Source: Nitrobacter sp039808345 (lineage in GTDB: Bacteria > Pseudomonadota > Alphaproteobacteria > Rhizobiales > Xanthobacteraceae). From it: DNA of 64,000 bases. The number at the start of each line of letters is the position of its first letter. The stretch's first letter is position 1. Location: positions 558,001-622,000 of the forward strand of contig NZ_CP181167.1 of assembly GCF_047824785.1 (NCBI RefSeq), in the 5' to 3' direction. Positions 27,223 through 36,847 of this stretch are shown piece after piece. A program made the position numbers and the translations under genes. Below the pieces are notes generated by a model, which worked only from the letters and a program-made list of their open reading frames with translations, made no database searches and had not been told where the DNA came from.

Positions 27223-28407
27223 ATGCTTTCAGCGTCTCCGGCATCGCTGCGGAATCACTATCAGGCTCTCGTCACATCAGGCGCGATCGAGGCGGACCCC
27301 GCGCAGGCGCGGGCGGTGGAAGCTCTTGCCGCGCTGGACGAGCGGCTGATGATATACAAGCCCGCCGGCAGGTCGGGCTTCCTCGACAGGCTGTTTCAGT
27401 CCGAAGACGATGCTCCCCCGAAGGGACTCTATATCCATGGTGATGTCGGGCGCGGCAAAACCATGCTGATGGACCTGTTCTTCCAGGAGAGCCGGGTCGC
27501 TCACAAACGCCGGGTCCATTTTCACGAGTTCATGACAGACGTGCATGAGCGCATCTTCGGTTTTCGCCAGAGCATCGCGCGGGGCGAGACGGCCGACGCC
27601 GATGTCGTTCAGCTCACCGCCGCGTCGATCTTCGAGCAGGCATGGCTTCTATGCTTCGATGAGTTCCACGTCACCGATATCGCCGACGCCATGATCCTGG
27701 GGCGTCTGTTCGCGCGGCTGTTCGAACTTGGCGCCGTCGTGGTGGCGACATCAAACATCCCTCCCGAGAACCTCTACGAAGGCGGCCTCAACCGCGTGCT
27801 TTTCCTGCCCTTCATTGCGCAGATCGAGGAGCGTATGGATGTGCTGCGTCTCGACGCCCGCACGGATTTTCGCCTGGAGAAGCTCGCCAGCGTCAAGATG
27901 TGGCTGACGCCCGCCGACGCCGAGGCCGAGGCGGCGCTCGACAGGGCATGGACGCTCATGACCGGCGGCGCGCCCTGCAGGCCGCGCGATGTCGCGATCA
28001 AGGGCCGCACTCTTCACGTGCCATGCTCCTCCCACGGCGTTGCACGCTTCTCCTTTGCGGATCTCTGTGAGCAGCCGCTGGCGGCTTCCGACTATCTAAG
28101 GCTCGCGCGCGACTATCACACCCTTATGATTGACCGCATCCCGGTGATGGACCACGCCGATCGCGACGCCGCCAGGCGGTTCATCGCCCTGATCGATGCG
28201 CTGTATGACAACGGCGTGAAACTGATGGCCTCGAGCGACGCCGATCCGCTTTCGCTCCATCGCGCCAGCGATGGTTCTGAAGCGCTTGAGTTCAAGCGCA
28301 CCTCCTCGCGCCTGGTCGAGATGACCTCGGAGTCCTATCTGGCGAAGGCTCACGGGCGCGGCCATTCCACGGCCCGCAGCTCCTCCACCGGACTGGTCGA
28401 GACATGA
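27223..28407 (+). CDS. zapE: Cell division ATPase ZapE (AFG1-like)
   Basis: The 394-aa protein begins MLSASPASLRNHYQALVTSG. Walker A is GDVGRGKT at 73-80 and Walker B is LLCFDEFHVTDIADAMILG. Other AFG1 features are ATSNIPPENLYEGGLNR and RNYH-like DYHTLMIDRIPVM near the end. ZapE/AFG1 ATPases modulate FtsZ ring constriction in E. coli and mitochondrial protein turnover in eukaryotes. It lies directly upstream of mdh with a 100-base gap, the usual Rhizobiales order. An upstream-extended frame overlapping thpR was rejected. Confidence 0.94.
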   Translation: MLSASPASLRNHYQALVTSGAIEADPAQARAVEALAALDERLMIYKPAGRSGFLDRLFQSEDDAPPKGLYIHGDVGRGKTMLMDLFFQESRVAHKRRVHFHEFMTDVHERIFGFRQSIARGETADADVVQLTAASIFEQAWLLCFDEFHVTDIADAMILGRLFARLFELGAVVVATSNIPPENLYEGGLNRVLFLPFIAQIEERMDVLRLDARTDFRLEKLASVKMWLTPADAEAEAALDRAWTLMTGGAPCRPRDVAIKGRTLHVPCSSHGVARFSFADLCEQPLAASDYLRLARDYHTLMIDRIPVMDHADRDAARRFIALIDALYDNGVKLMASSDADPLSLHRASDGSEALEFKRTSSRLVEMTSESYLAKAHGRGHSTARSSSTGLVET

Positions 28408-28507
28408 CGTTGCGGGTTAGCCCGACTTGAACGCGCGGGGCGAAAGGTCTAACGACGATCCATCGAGTTTTCCTTCCTGCCTCTATTGTCATCAAAGGAC
28501 GAATTCC

Positions 28508-29476
28508 ATGGCGCGCGACAAGATTGGCTTGATCGGTTCCGGTCAGATCGGGGGGACGCTCGCGCATCTCATCGGACTGAAAGAACTCGGCGACGTCGTG
28601 ATGTTCGATATCGCGGATGGCGTTCCGCAAGGCAAATCGCTCGATATTGCGCAGTCGTCCCCGGTGGAAGGGTTCGACGCCAGGCTGACCGGTGCCAATT
28701 CCTATGAAGCGCTCGAAGGTGCCAGCGTCTGCATCGTCACCGCCGGTGTTCCGCGCAAGCCGGGCATGAGCCGCGACGATCTGCTCGGCATCAATCTCAG
28801 GGTGATGGAGCAGGTCGGCGCCGGCATCAGGAAATATGCGCCGGATGCGTTCGTCATCTGCATCACCAATCCGCTCGATGCCATGGTGTGGGCGCTGCAA
28901 AAGGCCTCCGGCCTGCCGGCGAAGAAGGTGGTCGGCATGGCCGGAGTGCTGGATTCCTCGCGCTTCCGCTATTTTCTCGCGGACGAATTCAACGTCTCGG
29001 TGGAAGACGTGACGGCCTTCGTGCTTGGCGGTCATGGCGACAGCATGGTGCCGCTGGTGAGGTACTCGACGGTGGCGGGCATTCCGCTGCCGGACCTCGT
29101 CAAGATGGGCTGGACCTCGCAGGCCCGCATCGACGAAATCGTGGATCGTACCCGCAACGGCGGCGCGGAGATCGTCAATCTGCTCAAGACCGGATCGGCG
29201 TTCTATGCCCCGGCCACTTCCGCGATCGCGATGGCGGAAAGTTTCCTGCGCGACAAGAAGCGTGTGCTTCCTTGCGCGGCCTATCTCAACGGCGAGTTCG
29301 GGGTGAACGACATGTATGTCGGCGTCCCCGTGGTGATCGGCGCCAAGGGCGTCGAACGGATTGTCGAGATCGAACTGACGGGCAGGGACCGGGAAGCCTT
29401 CGACAGGTCGGTCGCTGCGGTTCAGGGACTCGTTGATGCCTGCAAGAAGATCGCTCCTGATCTGCTCGACCGCTGA
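28508..29476 (+). CDS. mdh: Malate dehydrogenase
   Basis: The 322-aa enzyme oxidises malate to oxaloacetate with NAD in the TCA cycle. The NAD fold shows GSGQIGG at 10-16 and the NAD-specifying aspartate D34. Substrate arginines are R83 and R89 in VPRKPGMSRD. The catalytic histidine H176 is in GGHGDSM, and NPLDAMVW is at 121-128. This is the LDH-like MDH class typical of Alphaproteobacteria. It heads the TCA block mdh-sucC-sucD-sucA-sucB-lpd; sucC starts 158 bases downstream. Confidence 0.97.
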   Translation: MARDKIGLIGSGQIGGTLAHLIGLKELGDVVMFDIADGVPQGKSLDIAQSSPVEGFDARLTGANSYEALEGASVCIVTAGVPRKPGMSRDDLLGINLRVMEQVGAGIRKYAPDAFVICITNPLDAMVWALQKASGLPAKKVVGMAGVLDSSRFRYFLADEFNVSVEDVTAFVLGGHGDSMVPLVRYSTVAGIPLPDLVKMGWTSQARIDEIVDRTRNGGAEIVNLLKTGSAFYAPATSAIAMAESFLRDKKRVLPCAAYLNGEFGVNDMYVGVPVVIGAKGVERIVEIELTGRDREAFDRSVAAVQGLVDACKKIAPDLLDR

Positions 29477-29634
29477 TCGGCACTGTCTCGGTGCGGTGTC
29501 GAAAGATGCGCGTGCGGCCTTGGAAGCATATCGTGGGCGGGTCTATCCTGGCCTACGGAAATGAATGACGGCATTGTTCCTGCCAGAGCTGCCCTTGCCA
29601 GAACTGTCCTTGCCGCAGGTTGGAGACCATCCAG

Positions 29635-30834
29635 ATGAACATCCACGAGTATCAGGCCAAGGCGTTGCTGCGCGAGTTCGGCGTGCCGGTCTCGCGAGGG
29701 GTGGCGGTGTTGCAGGCATCGGAAGCGGAGGCCGCGGCCGAAACGCTGGGCGGTCCGGTCTGGGTGGTAAAAAGCCAGATTCACGCCGGCGGCCGCGGCA
29801 AGGGCAGGTTCAGGGAATCCTCCGCCGGCGATAAAGGCGGCGTCCGCCTCGCCAGATCGATCGACGAGGTGAAGACGTTCGCCGGCCAGATGCTTGGCGC
29901 GACGCTGGTCACGGCGCAGACCGGCCCGGCCGGCAAGCAGGTCAACCGCCTTTACATCGAGGAAGGCTCCGACATCGACAAGGAGTTCTATCTCTCGGCG
30001 CTGGTCGACCGCGAGACCTCGCGGATTTCGTTCGTGGTCTCCACCGAAGGCGGGATGAACATCGAGGAGGTCGCGCACAAAACGCCTGAGAAGATCGTGA
30101 CCTTCTCGGTCGATCCCGCCACCGGCGTGATGGGTCATCACGGCCGCACCGTCGCCAAGACACTGGGACTGCGCGGCGATCTCGGCAAGCAGGCGGAAAA
30201 GCTGGTGACGCAGCTTTATGATGCGTTCATCGCCAGGGACATGGCGATGCTGGAGATCAATCCGCTGGTGGTCACGAAACAGGGCGAACTGCGCGTGCTC
30301 GACGCCAAGATATCGTTCGACAGCAACGCGCTTTACCGCCATTCCGATGTCGTTGCGCTGCGCGACGAGAGCGAGGAAGACGCCAAGGAAATCGAGGCGT
30401 CGCGGTTTGATCTGAGCTACGTCGCGCTCGATGGCCAGATCGGCTGCATGGTCAACGGCGCGGGCCTTGCCATGGCGACCATGGACATCATCAAGCTCTA
30501 CGGCATGAGCCCTGCGAACTTCCTCGATGTCGGCGGCGGCGCCACCAAGGACAAGGTCGCAGCTGCCTTCAAGATCATCACCGCCGATCCGAACGTGAAG
30601 GGTATCCTGATCAATATCTTCGGCGGCATCATGAAATGCGACGTCATCGCCGAAGGCGTCGTCGCCGCGGTGAAGCAGGTGGGTCTGAATGTGCCGCTGG
30701 TGGTTCGACTCGAAGGCACCAATGTCGACGCCGGCAAGAAGATCATCCGCGAGTCCGGCCTCAACGTGCTGCCCGCCGACGATCTCGACGATGCGGCGCA
30801 GAAGATCGTCAAGGCGGTGAAGGAGGTCGCGTGA
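29635..30834 (+). CDS. sucC: Succinyl-CoA synthetase beta subunit
   Basis: The 399-aa protein (MNIHEYQAKALLREFGVPVS) is the ATP-grasp nucleotide-binding subunit that with SucD interconverts succinyl-CoA and succinate plus ATP. Visible motifs are KSQIHAGGRGKG at 45-56, EINPLVV near 205 and FLDVGGGATKDKV in the C-terminal CoA-ligase domain. The ATG at 29635 follows short imperfect tandem repeats (TTGCCAGA/TTGCCGCA units, 29580-29620). Its stop overlaps the sucD start by one base, indicating translational coupling. Confidence 0.97.
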   Translation: MNIHEYQAKALLREFGVPVSRGVAVLQASEAEAAAETLGGPVWVVKSQIHAGGRGKGRFRESSAGDKGGVRLARSIDEVKTFAGQMLGATLVTAQTGPAGKQVNRLYIEEGSDIDKEFYLSALVDRETSRISFVVSTEGGMNIEEVAHKTPEKIVTFSVDPATGVMGHHGRTVAKTLGLRGDLGKQAEKLVTQLYDAFIARDMAMLEINPLVVTKQGELRVLDAKISFDSNALYRHSDVVALRDESEEDAKEIEASRFDLSYVALDGQIGCMVNGAGLAMATMDIIKLYGMSPANFLDVGGGATKDKVAAAFKIITADPNVKGILINIFGGIMKCDVIAEGVVAAVKQVGLNVPLVVRLEGTNVDAGKKIIRESGLNVLPADDLDDAAQKIVKAVKEVA

Positions 30835-31718
30835 TGCCCATCCTGATTGATAAGAGCACCAGGGTCATCTGCCAGGGCTTCACCGGCAAGAACGGCACGT
30901 TCCATTCCGAGGCCGCGATCGCATACGGAACGAAGATGGTGGGCGGCACCTCGCCGGGCAAGGGCGGACAGACCCATCTGGGCCTGCCGGTGTTCGACAC
31001 CGTCCGCGAAGCGCGCGAGGCGACCGGCGCCGGGGCCAGCGTGATCTACGTGCCGCCGGCCGGCGCCGCGGACGCGATCTGCGAGGCGATCGACGCCGAG
31101 ATCCCGCTGATCGTCTGCATCACCGAGGGCATTCCGGTGCTGGACATGGTGCGGGTCAAGCGGTCGCTGTCGGGATCGAAATCGCGGCTCATCGGGCCGA
31201 ATTGCCCGGGCGTCGTGACGGCGGGTGAATGCAAGATCGGCATCATGCCCGCGAACATCTTCAAGCCTGGCAATGTCGGCATCGTCTCCCGCTCAGGCAC
31301 GCTGACCTACGAGGCGGTGTTCCAGACCAGCCAGGAGGGCCTTGGCCAGACCACGGCGGTCGGCATCGGCGGTGACCCCGTCAAAGGCACCGAGTTCATC
31401 GACGTGCTGGAAATGTTTCTGGCCGATCCCAACACCAGCGCGATCGTGATGATCGGCGAGATCGGAGGGTCGGCGGAGGAAGACGCCGCCCAGTTCCTGA
31501 TCGACGAGGCCAAACGCGGCCGAAGCAAGCCTGTGGTCGGCTTCATCGCCGGGGTCACGGCGCCGCCCGGCCGCCGCATGGGCCATGCCGGCGCGATCAT
31601 TTCCGGCGGAAAGGGTGACGCCGCCTCCAAGACGGCGGCGATGGAAGCTGCCGGAATAGCGGTTTCCCCGTCTCCCGCGCGACTGGGAAAAACGCTTGTC
31701 GAAAAACTGAAGGGCTGA
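30834..31718 (+). CDS. sucD: Succinyl-CoA synthetase alpha subunit
   Basis: The 294-aa subunit (MPILIDKSTRVICQGFTGKN) binds CoA and carries the phosphorylated histidine in the active-site loop GRRMGHAGAIISGG near residue 245. The CoA-binding region GTKMVGGTSPGKGGQTHLG is at 32-50. The ATG shares its A with the TGA of sucC, so the two subunits are made in equal amounts by coupled translation. sucA begins 147 bases downstream; the gap contains no gene. Confidence 0.97.
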   Translation: MPILIDKSTRVICQGFTGKNGTFHSEAAIAYGTKMVGGTSPGKGGQTHLGLPVFDTVREAREATGAGASVIYVPPAGAADAICEAIDAEIPLIVCITEGIPVLDMVRVKRSLSGSKSRLIGPNCPGVVTAGECKIGIMPANIFKPGNVGIVSRSGTLTYEAVFQTSQEGLGQTTAVGIGGDPVKGTEFIDVLEMFLADPNTSAIVMIGEIGGSAEEDAAQFLIDEAKRGRSKPVVGFIAGVTAPPGRRMGHAGAIISGGKGDAASKTAAMEAAGIAVSPSPARLGKTLVEKLKG

Positions 31719-31865
31719 TTCAGGTCTTGGTCTTTTCAGCGGGAAGTTTCCCCTTAAATAGGGTAACGTCGAGTTCGCGCTGATCCTGCCGGAAAGGGCT
31801 GGTCTCGCGGGGAAAAGCGTGTGCGCCGTCGGTGACGCGCATGAGCTAAAACGTCAGGACGCGAT

Positions 31866-34823
31866 ATGTCTCGCCAGGACGCGAATGCCGCATTTGCCCT
31901 TTCCTCGTTCCTGCAGGGCGCGAATGCCGGTTACATCGACGAACTCTACGCCCGCTATGAAAAAGACCCCGGCTCGGTCGACGGCGCGTGGCAGGAATTC
32001 TTCAAGAGCCTGAAAGACTCTCCACGGGACGTCGAGAAGAATGCGAGAGGTCCGTCCTGGGAGAGGGCCAACTGGCCGCAAGATCCCCGGGACGACCTCA
32101 CCTCGGCGCTCGACGGCAACTGGGCCGGGTTGGAAAAGACCGCCGACGCAAAGGCGCAGGAGAGGGCGAAGCCGAAAGCTTCGGTGCTCGCCGGCGGCGA
32201 CGTCAATCAGGCCACGCGAGATTCGGTTCGCGCGCTGATGCTGATCCGCGCCTACCGCATGCGCGGTCACTTTCATGCCAAGCTCGATCCGCTCGGTCTC
32301 GAACCCGCGCGCGATCATGAGGAGCTTGATCCACGCGCCTATGGTTTCACCGAGGCCGACATGGATCGCAAGATCTTCCTCGACCACGTCCTGGGGCTCG
32401 AATACGGCTCGCTGCGCGAGATCGTGGCGATCTGCCGGCGAACTTATTGCCAGACCCTGGGCGTCGAGTTCATGCATATTTCGGACGCCGCGCAGAAAAG
32501 CTGGATTCAGGAGCGCATCGAAGGGCCGGACAAGGAGATCAGCTTCACCCCTGAAGGCCGCCGCGCCATCCTGATCAAGCTCATCGAGGCCGAGGGTTTC
32601 GAAAAATTCTGCGACGTCAAGTTCACGGGGACCAAGCGCTTCGGTCTCGACGGCGGCGAATCGCTGATCCCGGCGCTGGAGCAGATCATCAAGCGCGGCG
32701 GCAATCTCGGCGTGAAGGAAATCGTGATCGGCATGCCGCATCGCGGGCGGCTGAACGTGCTGACCCAGGTGATGGGCAAGCCCCATCGCGCGCTATTTCA
32801 TGAGTTCAAGGGCGGTTCGGTCAATCCGGACAGCGTCGAGGGTTCCGGCGACGTCAAATATCATCTCGGCGCCTCGAGCGACCGCGAGTTCGACAATAAC
32901 CGGATACACCTGTCGCTGACCGCCAATCCCTCGCACCTCGAAATCGTCGACCCGGTGGTGCTCGGCAAGGTGCGCGCCAAGCAGGACCAGCATGGCGATC
33001 CGCCCGAGCAGCGCAACTCCGTGCTGCCGCTGTTGATGCATGGCGACGCCGCCTTCGCGGGACAGGGCGTGGTGGCGGAATGCTTCGCCCTGTCGGACCT
33101 CAAGGGCTACCGCACCGGCGGATCGATCCATTTCATCGTCAACAACCAGATCGGGTTCACCACCTATCCGCGCTACTCGCGCTCGTCCCCGTATCCGTCC
33201 GACGTCGCGAAGATGATCGATGCGCCGATCTTCCACGTCAATGGCGACGATCCGGAAGCCGTGGTGTTCGCTGCGAAGGTCGCGGTCGAGTTCCGGCAGA
33301 AATTCCACAAGCCGGTCGTGATCGACATGTTCTGCTATCGCCGCCATGGTCACAACGAAGGCGACGAGCCGTCGTTCACCAATCCGCTGATGTACAAGAA
33401 GATCGCTGTTCATCCCTCGACGCTTGAACTCTACGCCAAGCGGCTGAGCGCCGAAGGCATCATGACCGAGGGCGAGATCGAAAAGCTGAAGGCCGACTGG
33501 CGCGCGCGGCTGGACGCCGAATTCGAGGCCGGCGCGGGCTACAGGCCGAACAAGGCCGACTGGCTCGACGGCAAGTGGGCCGGTCTCAAGCTCGCCGATC
33601 AGAGCGAGGAGCCGCGTCGCGGTGTCACCGGCGTGAACGTCGAGACGCTGAAGAACGTCGGCCGCAGCATTACGCGGGTGCCGGACGGTTTCCGGGTGCA
33701 TCGCACGGTGCAGCGCTTTCTCGATAATCGCGCCAAGGCGGTCGAGAGCGGAACCGGGATCGACTGGGCGACGGCCGAGGCGCTGGCCTTCTGCACGCTG
33801 ATGCTTGAGGGCCACAACGTCCGTCTGTCCGGCCAGGACAGCGAGCGCGGCACCTTCTCGCAGCGGCATTCGGTGCTGTTCGATCAAGAGGACGAGAGTC
33901 GCTACACGCCGTTCAATCACCTCGACGCCGATCACGGCTGCTACGAGGTGATCAACTCGCTGCTTTCGGAAGAAGCCGTGCTCGGTTTCGAGTACGGTTA
34001 CTCGCTCGCGGAGCCCAACACGCTGACAATGTGGGAAGCCCAGTTCGGCGACTTCGCCAACGGAGCGCAGGTCCTGCTCGACCAGTTCATCTCCTCCGGC
34101 GAACGCAAGTGGCTGCGCATGTCGGGACTCGTCTGCATGTTGCCCCACGGCTATGAGGGGCAGGGGCCGGAGCATTCCTCGGCGCGGCTGGAGCGCTTCC
34201 TGCAGATGTGCGCCGAAGACAACATGCAGGTCGTCAACATCACGACGCCGGCCAACCATTATCATGCGCTGCGCCGCCAGTTGAAGCGCCAGATCCGCAA
34301 GCCGCTGATCATGATGACGCCGAAGTCGCTGCTGCGTCACAAGCGGGTGGTGTCGCGCCTCGACGAGTTCGGCGCCGATACCGCGTTCCATCGCATCCTT
34401 TACGACGATGCGACGATGCTGCCGGAGCAGAAGATCCGGCTGGTGGACGACGATAAGATTCGCCGCGTGGTGCTGTGCTCCGGCAAGGTCTACTACGATC
34501 TCTACGAGGAACGTGAGCAGCGCGACATCAAGGATGTCTATCTGATGCGGATCGAACAGCTGTATCCCGTTCCGCTGAAGGCGCTGGTGCAGGTCCTCGG
34601 CGGCTTCAAGAATGCCGAGATCGTCTGGTGCCAGGAAGAGCCACGCAACATGGGCGCATGGCTCTTCATCGAGCCCTATCTTGAATGGGTGCTCAACCAG
34701 ATCGGCGCAACCGGGAAGCGCCCGCGTTATGCCGGCCGCGCCGCGGCCGCGGCGACCGCGACCGGGTTGATGTCGAAGCATCTTGCGCAACTCAAGGCGC
34801 TTCTCGACGAGGCGCTGAGCTGA
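31866..34823 (+). CDS. sucA: 2-oxoglutarate dehydrogenase E1 component
   Basis: The 985-aa thiamine-diphosphate enzyme decarboxylates 2-oxoglutarate and transfers the succinyl group to the lipoyl domain of SucB. It has the N-terminal E1o-specific segment SFLQGANAGYIDELYARY, the substrate-contacting GMPHRGRLNVL (about 292-302), the ThDP/Mg region HVNGDDPEAVVFAA and CYRRHGHNEGDEPSFTNP. The C-terminal transketolase-like and RQLKRQIRKPLIMMTPKSLL segments follow. Length is normal. It is followed by sucB after 103 bases on the same strand. A long minus-strand frame through this gene is a codon-bias shadow. Confidence 0.98.
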   Translation: MSRQDANAAFALSSFLQGANAGYIDELYARYEKDPGSVDGAWQEFFKSLKDSPRDVEKNARGPSWERANWPQDPRDDLTSALDGNWAGLEKTADAKAQERAKPKASVLAGGDVNQATRDSVRALMLIRAYRMRGHFHAKLDPLGLEPARDHEELDPRAYGFTEADMDRKIFLDHVLGLEYGSLREIVAICRRTYCQTLGVEFMHISDAAQKSWIQERIEGPDKEISFTPEGRRAILIKLIEAEGFEKFCDVKFTGTKRFGLDGGESLIPALEQIIKRGGNLGVKEIVIGMPHRGRLNVLTQVMGKPHRALFHEFKGGSVNPDSVEGSGDVKYHLGASSDREFDNNRIHLSLTANPSHLEIVDPVVLGKVRAKQDQHGDPPEQRNSVLPLLMHGDAAFAGQGVVAECFALSDLKGYRTGGSIHFIVNNQIGFTTYPRYSRSSPYPSDVAKMIDAPIFHVNGDDPEAVVFAAKVAVEFRQKFHKPVVIDMFCYRRHGHNEGDEPSFTNPLMYKKIAVHPSTLELYAKRLSAEGIMTEGEIEKLKADWRARLDAEFEAGAGYRPNKADWLDGKWAGLKLADQSEEPRRGVTGVNVETLKNVGRSITRVPDGFRVHRTVQRFLDNRAKAVESGTGIDWATAEALAFCTLMLEGHNVRLSGQDSERGTFSQRHSVLFDQEDESRYTPFNHLDADHGCYEVINSLLSEEAVLGFEYGYSLAEPNTLTMWEAQFGDFANGAQVLLDQFISSGERKWLRMSGLVCMLPHGYEGQGPEHSSARLERFLQMCAEDNMQVVNITTPANHYHALRRQLKRQIRKPLIMMTPKSLLRHKRVVSRLDEFGADTAFHRILYDDATMLPEQKIRLVDDDKIRRVVLCSGKVYYDLYEEREQRDIKDVYLMRIEQLYPVPLKALVQVLGGFKNAEIVWCQEEPRNMGAWLFIEPYLEWVLNQIGATGKRPRYAGRAAAAATATGLMSKHLAQLKALLDEALS

Positions 34824-34926
34824 CACGGACAGTCATGTCGGACTTGAAACGCTAGGCCAACTTGTGGCGGATGTTTCCGGGCATCCTTTCTCGGGACAAG
34901 TCAGCCATGACGAAAGGAAGAGGACC

Positions 34927-36213
34927 ATGACTGAGATACGGGTTCCGACGCTTGGCGAATCGGTGACCGAGGCGACCATCGGAAAATGGTTCAAGAAACA
35001 AGGCGACGCCGTATCCGTCGACGAGCCGCTCGTCGAACTCGAAACCGACAAGGTGACAATCGAAGTCCCCGCGCCGTCCGCCGGCACGCTCGCCGAACTC
35101 GTGGCCAGGCAGGGCGAGACGGTGGCCGTCGGCGCGCTGCTCGGACAGATCATCGAAGGCGGTGCGCCGGCAAAGCCAGCGGCGGCCAAGACGGCGGCCA
35201 AGACGCAAGGCGTCGCCGCCGAGAGCACGACCGGGCGGCCGGATCTTAAGTCCGACACCACGACACCGATCAACGCTGGCCCGGAAGAGCCGCGGCCGAG
35301 ACCCGAAGCCGACGCGCCGCTCGCTCCCTCGGTGCGCAAGCTCTCCGCCGAAAGCGGCATCGACGCCTCCACCGTGGCGGGCTCCGGCAAGGATGGCCGC
35401 GTCACCAAGGGCGATATGCTGGCGGCGATCGAGAAGGCCGCGTCGGCGCCCACCCCTGTCGACCAGCCGGCCGCCGCCGTGCAGGTGCGCGCTCCCTCTC
35501 CGGCGGATGACGCCTCGCGCGAGGAGCGGGTGAAGATGACGCGGCTGCGCCAGACCATCGCGCGCCGCCTCAAGGAGGTGCAGAATACCGCAGCTATACT
35601 GACGACCTTCAACGAAGTCGACATGAGCGGTGTCATGGCGCTTCGCGCGAACTATAAGGACGTGTTCGAGAAGAAGCATGGCGTGAAGCTCGGCTTCATG
35701 GGCTTCTTCACCAAGGCCATCGTGCAGGCATTGAAGGACATTCCGGCGGTCAATGCCGAAATCGATGGCAGCGACCTGATCTACAAGAACTACTATCACA
35801 TCGGAATCGCCGTCGGCACCGACAAGGGGCTAGTGGTGCCCGTGGTGCGCGACTGCGATCAAAAAACGATCGCCGAGATCGAGAAGAGCATCGCCGACTA
35901 TGGCCGCCGCGCCCGCGACGGTCAGCTCAAGATCGAGGAAATGCAGGGCGGCACCTTCACCATCACCAATGGCGGCATCTACGGCTCGCTGATGTCGACG
36001 CCGATCCTGAATGCGCCGCAGGCTGGCATTCTCGGCATGCACAAGATTCAGGAACGGCCGGTGGCGATCGACGGCAAGGTGGAGATCCGGCCGATGATGT
36101 ATCTCGCGCTCTCTTATGATCACCGCGTCATCGACGGCAAGGAGGCCGTCACCTTCCTTGTGCGCGTCAGGGAATCGCTCGAAGATCCGGCGCGGTTGGT
36201 GCTGGATCTGTAA
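34927..36213 (+). CDS. sucB: Dihydrolipoyllysine succinyltransferase (E2)
   Basis: The 428-aa E2 core of the 2-oxoglutarate dehydrogenase complex has a lipoyl domain at 1-77 with the lipoylated lysine K42 in ELETDKVTIEVPAP. An alanine/proline linker follows, then a peripheral-subunit-binding domain near 135-170 (APSVRKLSAESGIDAS). The catalytic domain from about 200 ends in SYDHRVIDGKEAV, the HxxxDG active site. The ATG at 34927 begins MTEIRVPTLGES, the expected lipoyl start. A family A repeat follows the stop by a few bases. Confidence 0.97.
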   Translation: MTEIRVPTLGESVTEATIGKWFKKQGDAVSVDEPLVELETDKVTIEVPAPSAGTLAELVARQGETVAVGALLGQIIEGGAPAKPAAAKTAAKTQGVAAESTTGRPDLKSDTTTPINAGPEEPRPRPEADAPLAPSVRKLSAESGIDASTVAGSGKDGRVTKGDMLAAIEKAASAPTPVDQPAAAVQVRAPSPADDASREERVKMTRLRQTIARRLKEVQNTAAILTTFNEVDMSGVMALRANYKDVFEKKHGVKLGFMGFFTKAIVQALKDIPAVNAEIDGSDLIYKNYYHIGIAVGTDKGLVVPVVRDCDQKTIAEIEKSIADYGRRARDGQLKIEEMQGGTFTITNGGIYGSLMSTPILNAPQAGILGMHKIQERPVAIDGKVEIRPMMYLALSYDHRVIDGKEAVTFLVRVRESLEDPARLVLDL

Positions 36214-36220
36214 CTCAAGC

Positions 36221-36327
36221 TAGAGCATGTTCGCTTCTGATTGAATCAGAAGCGAGACTCTACGATTTTGTTTTGGTGCGTTTTCTTCACGCGAACAGGT
36301 TATCCGCGTCGCTCGAAAACGCTATAA
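36221..36327. repeat. Family A repeat after sucB
   Basis: TAGAGCATG edge, stem TCGCTTCTGA-TTGAA-TCAGAAGCGA (36231-36255), GACTCTACGATTTTGTTTT, then arms GCGTTTTC and GAAAACGC (36279-36323), ending GCTATAA. Transcribed from sucB, the first stem plus the T-rich stretch looks like a terminator. Confidence 0.8.
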
Positions 36328-36336
36328 GGCAACCAC

Positions 36337-36837
36337 ATGACGCAAATCCTGCTGAAGTCCAATATCAGAACCGCCGAGCTTGGTCATCTGACCGCCATCG
36401 ACCTGGAGTTGAATGCCGTCATTCTGGAGCTGGTTTATCTGGCTTGTTTGAGCTTCGAGCACGGCCCGTCCGCCTCGGGGATGTACCTCTCCGAGTATGG
36501 CGGGGAGATCAAAACCATTAGCTATGAGAATCCGCTGGATGTTCTGGGAGACTTCAAGAACATCTCGAAGAAATCCGCGGACTGGGTTCTGTCACGAACG
36601 CTGTTCTACCACGACAACCACAGGCGACGGGCGAGGGCCGACCAGGAGAAGGCAAACACTGAAGAAAAGCCTCAATCGATCATTGAGAAAAAGCTCGGCA
36701 GCCTTGAGAAGGCTCACGCTTTGAGAGGCAAGCTGATCAAGGACGGAGCCGATCCCGACGAACTCAACCGGCTGGTCGGAGGACTGCTTTTCGAACAGCG
36801 TGCAAAATTGATTCCCGGGCCAGACGAAGCGGGCTGA
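36337..36837 (+). CDS. Unidentified 166-aa protein between sucB and lpd
   Basis: The gene encodes a soluble 166-residue protein with no signal peptide or membrane segment. Residues 1-95 are moderately hydrophobic (LELNAVILELVYLACLSFEH), and 100-135 are charged and probably helical (RRRARADQEKANTEEKPQSI). I do not recognise the family. It starts about 10 bases after a family A repeat and ends 10 bases before lpdA, so it is in line with the TCA operon. Codon choice looks less GC-biased than its neighbours, which would fit recent acquisition. No link to 2-oxoglutarate dehydrogenase is evident from the sequence. Confidence 0.7.
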   Translation: MTQILLKSNIRTAELGHLTAIDLELNAVILELVYLACLSFEHGPSASGMYLSEYGGEIKTISYENPLDVLGDFKNISKKSADWVLSRTLFYHDNHRRRARADQEKANTEEKPQSIIEKKLGSLEKAHALRGKLIKDGADPDELNRLVGGLLFEQRAKLIPGPDEAG

Positions 36838-36847
36838 GCAGGTACTC

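Noticed and set aside
32793..34826. A 677-codon minus-strand open frame
   Set aside because: It is antisense to sucA over its full length, has no recognisable domain, and arises from GC-rich third-position bias.
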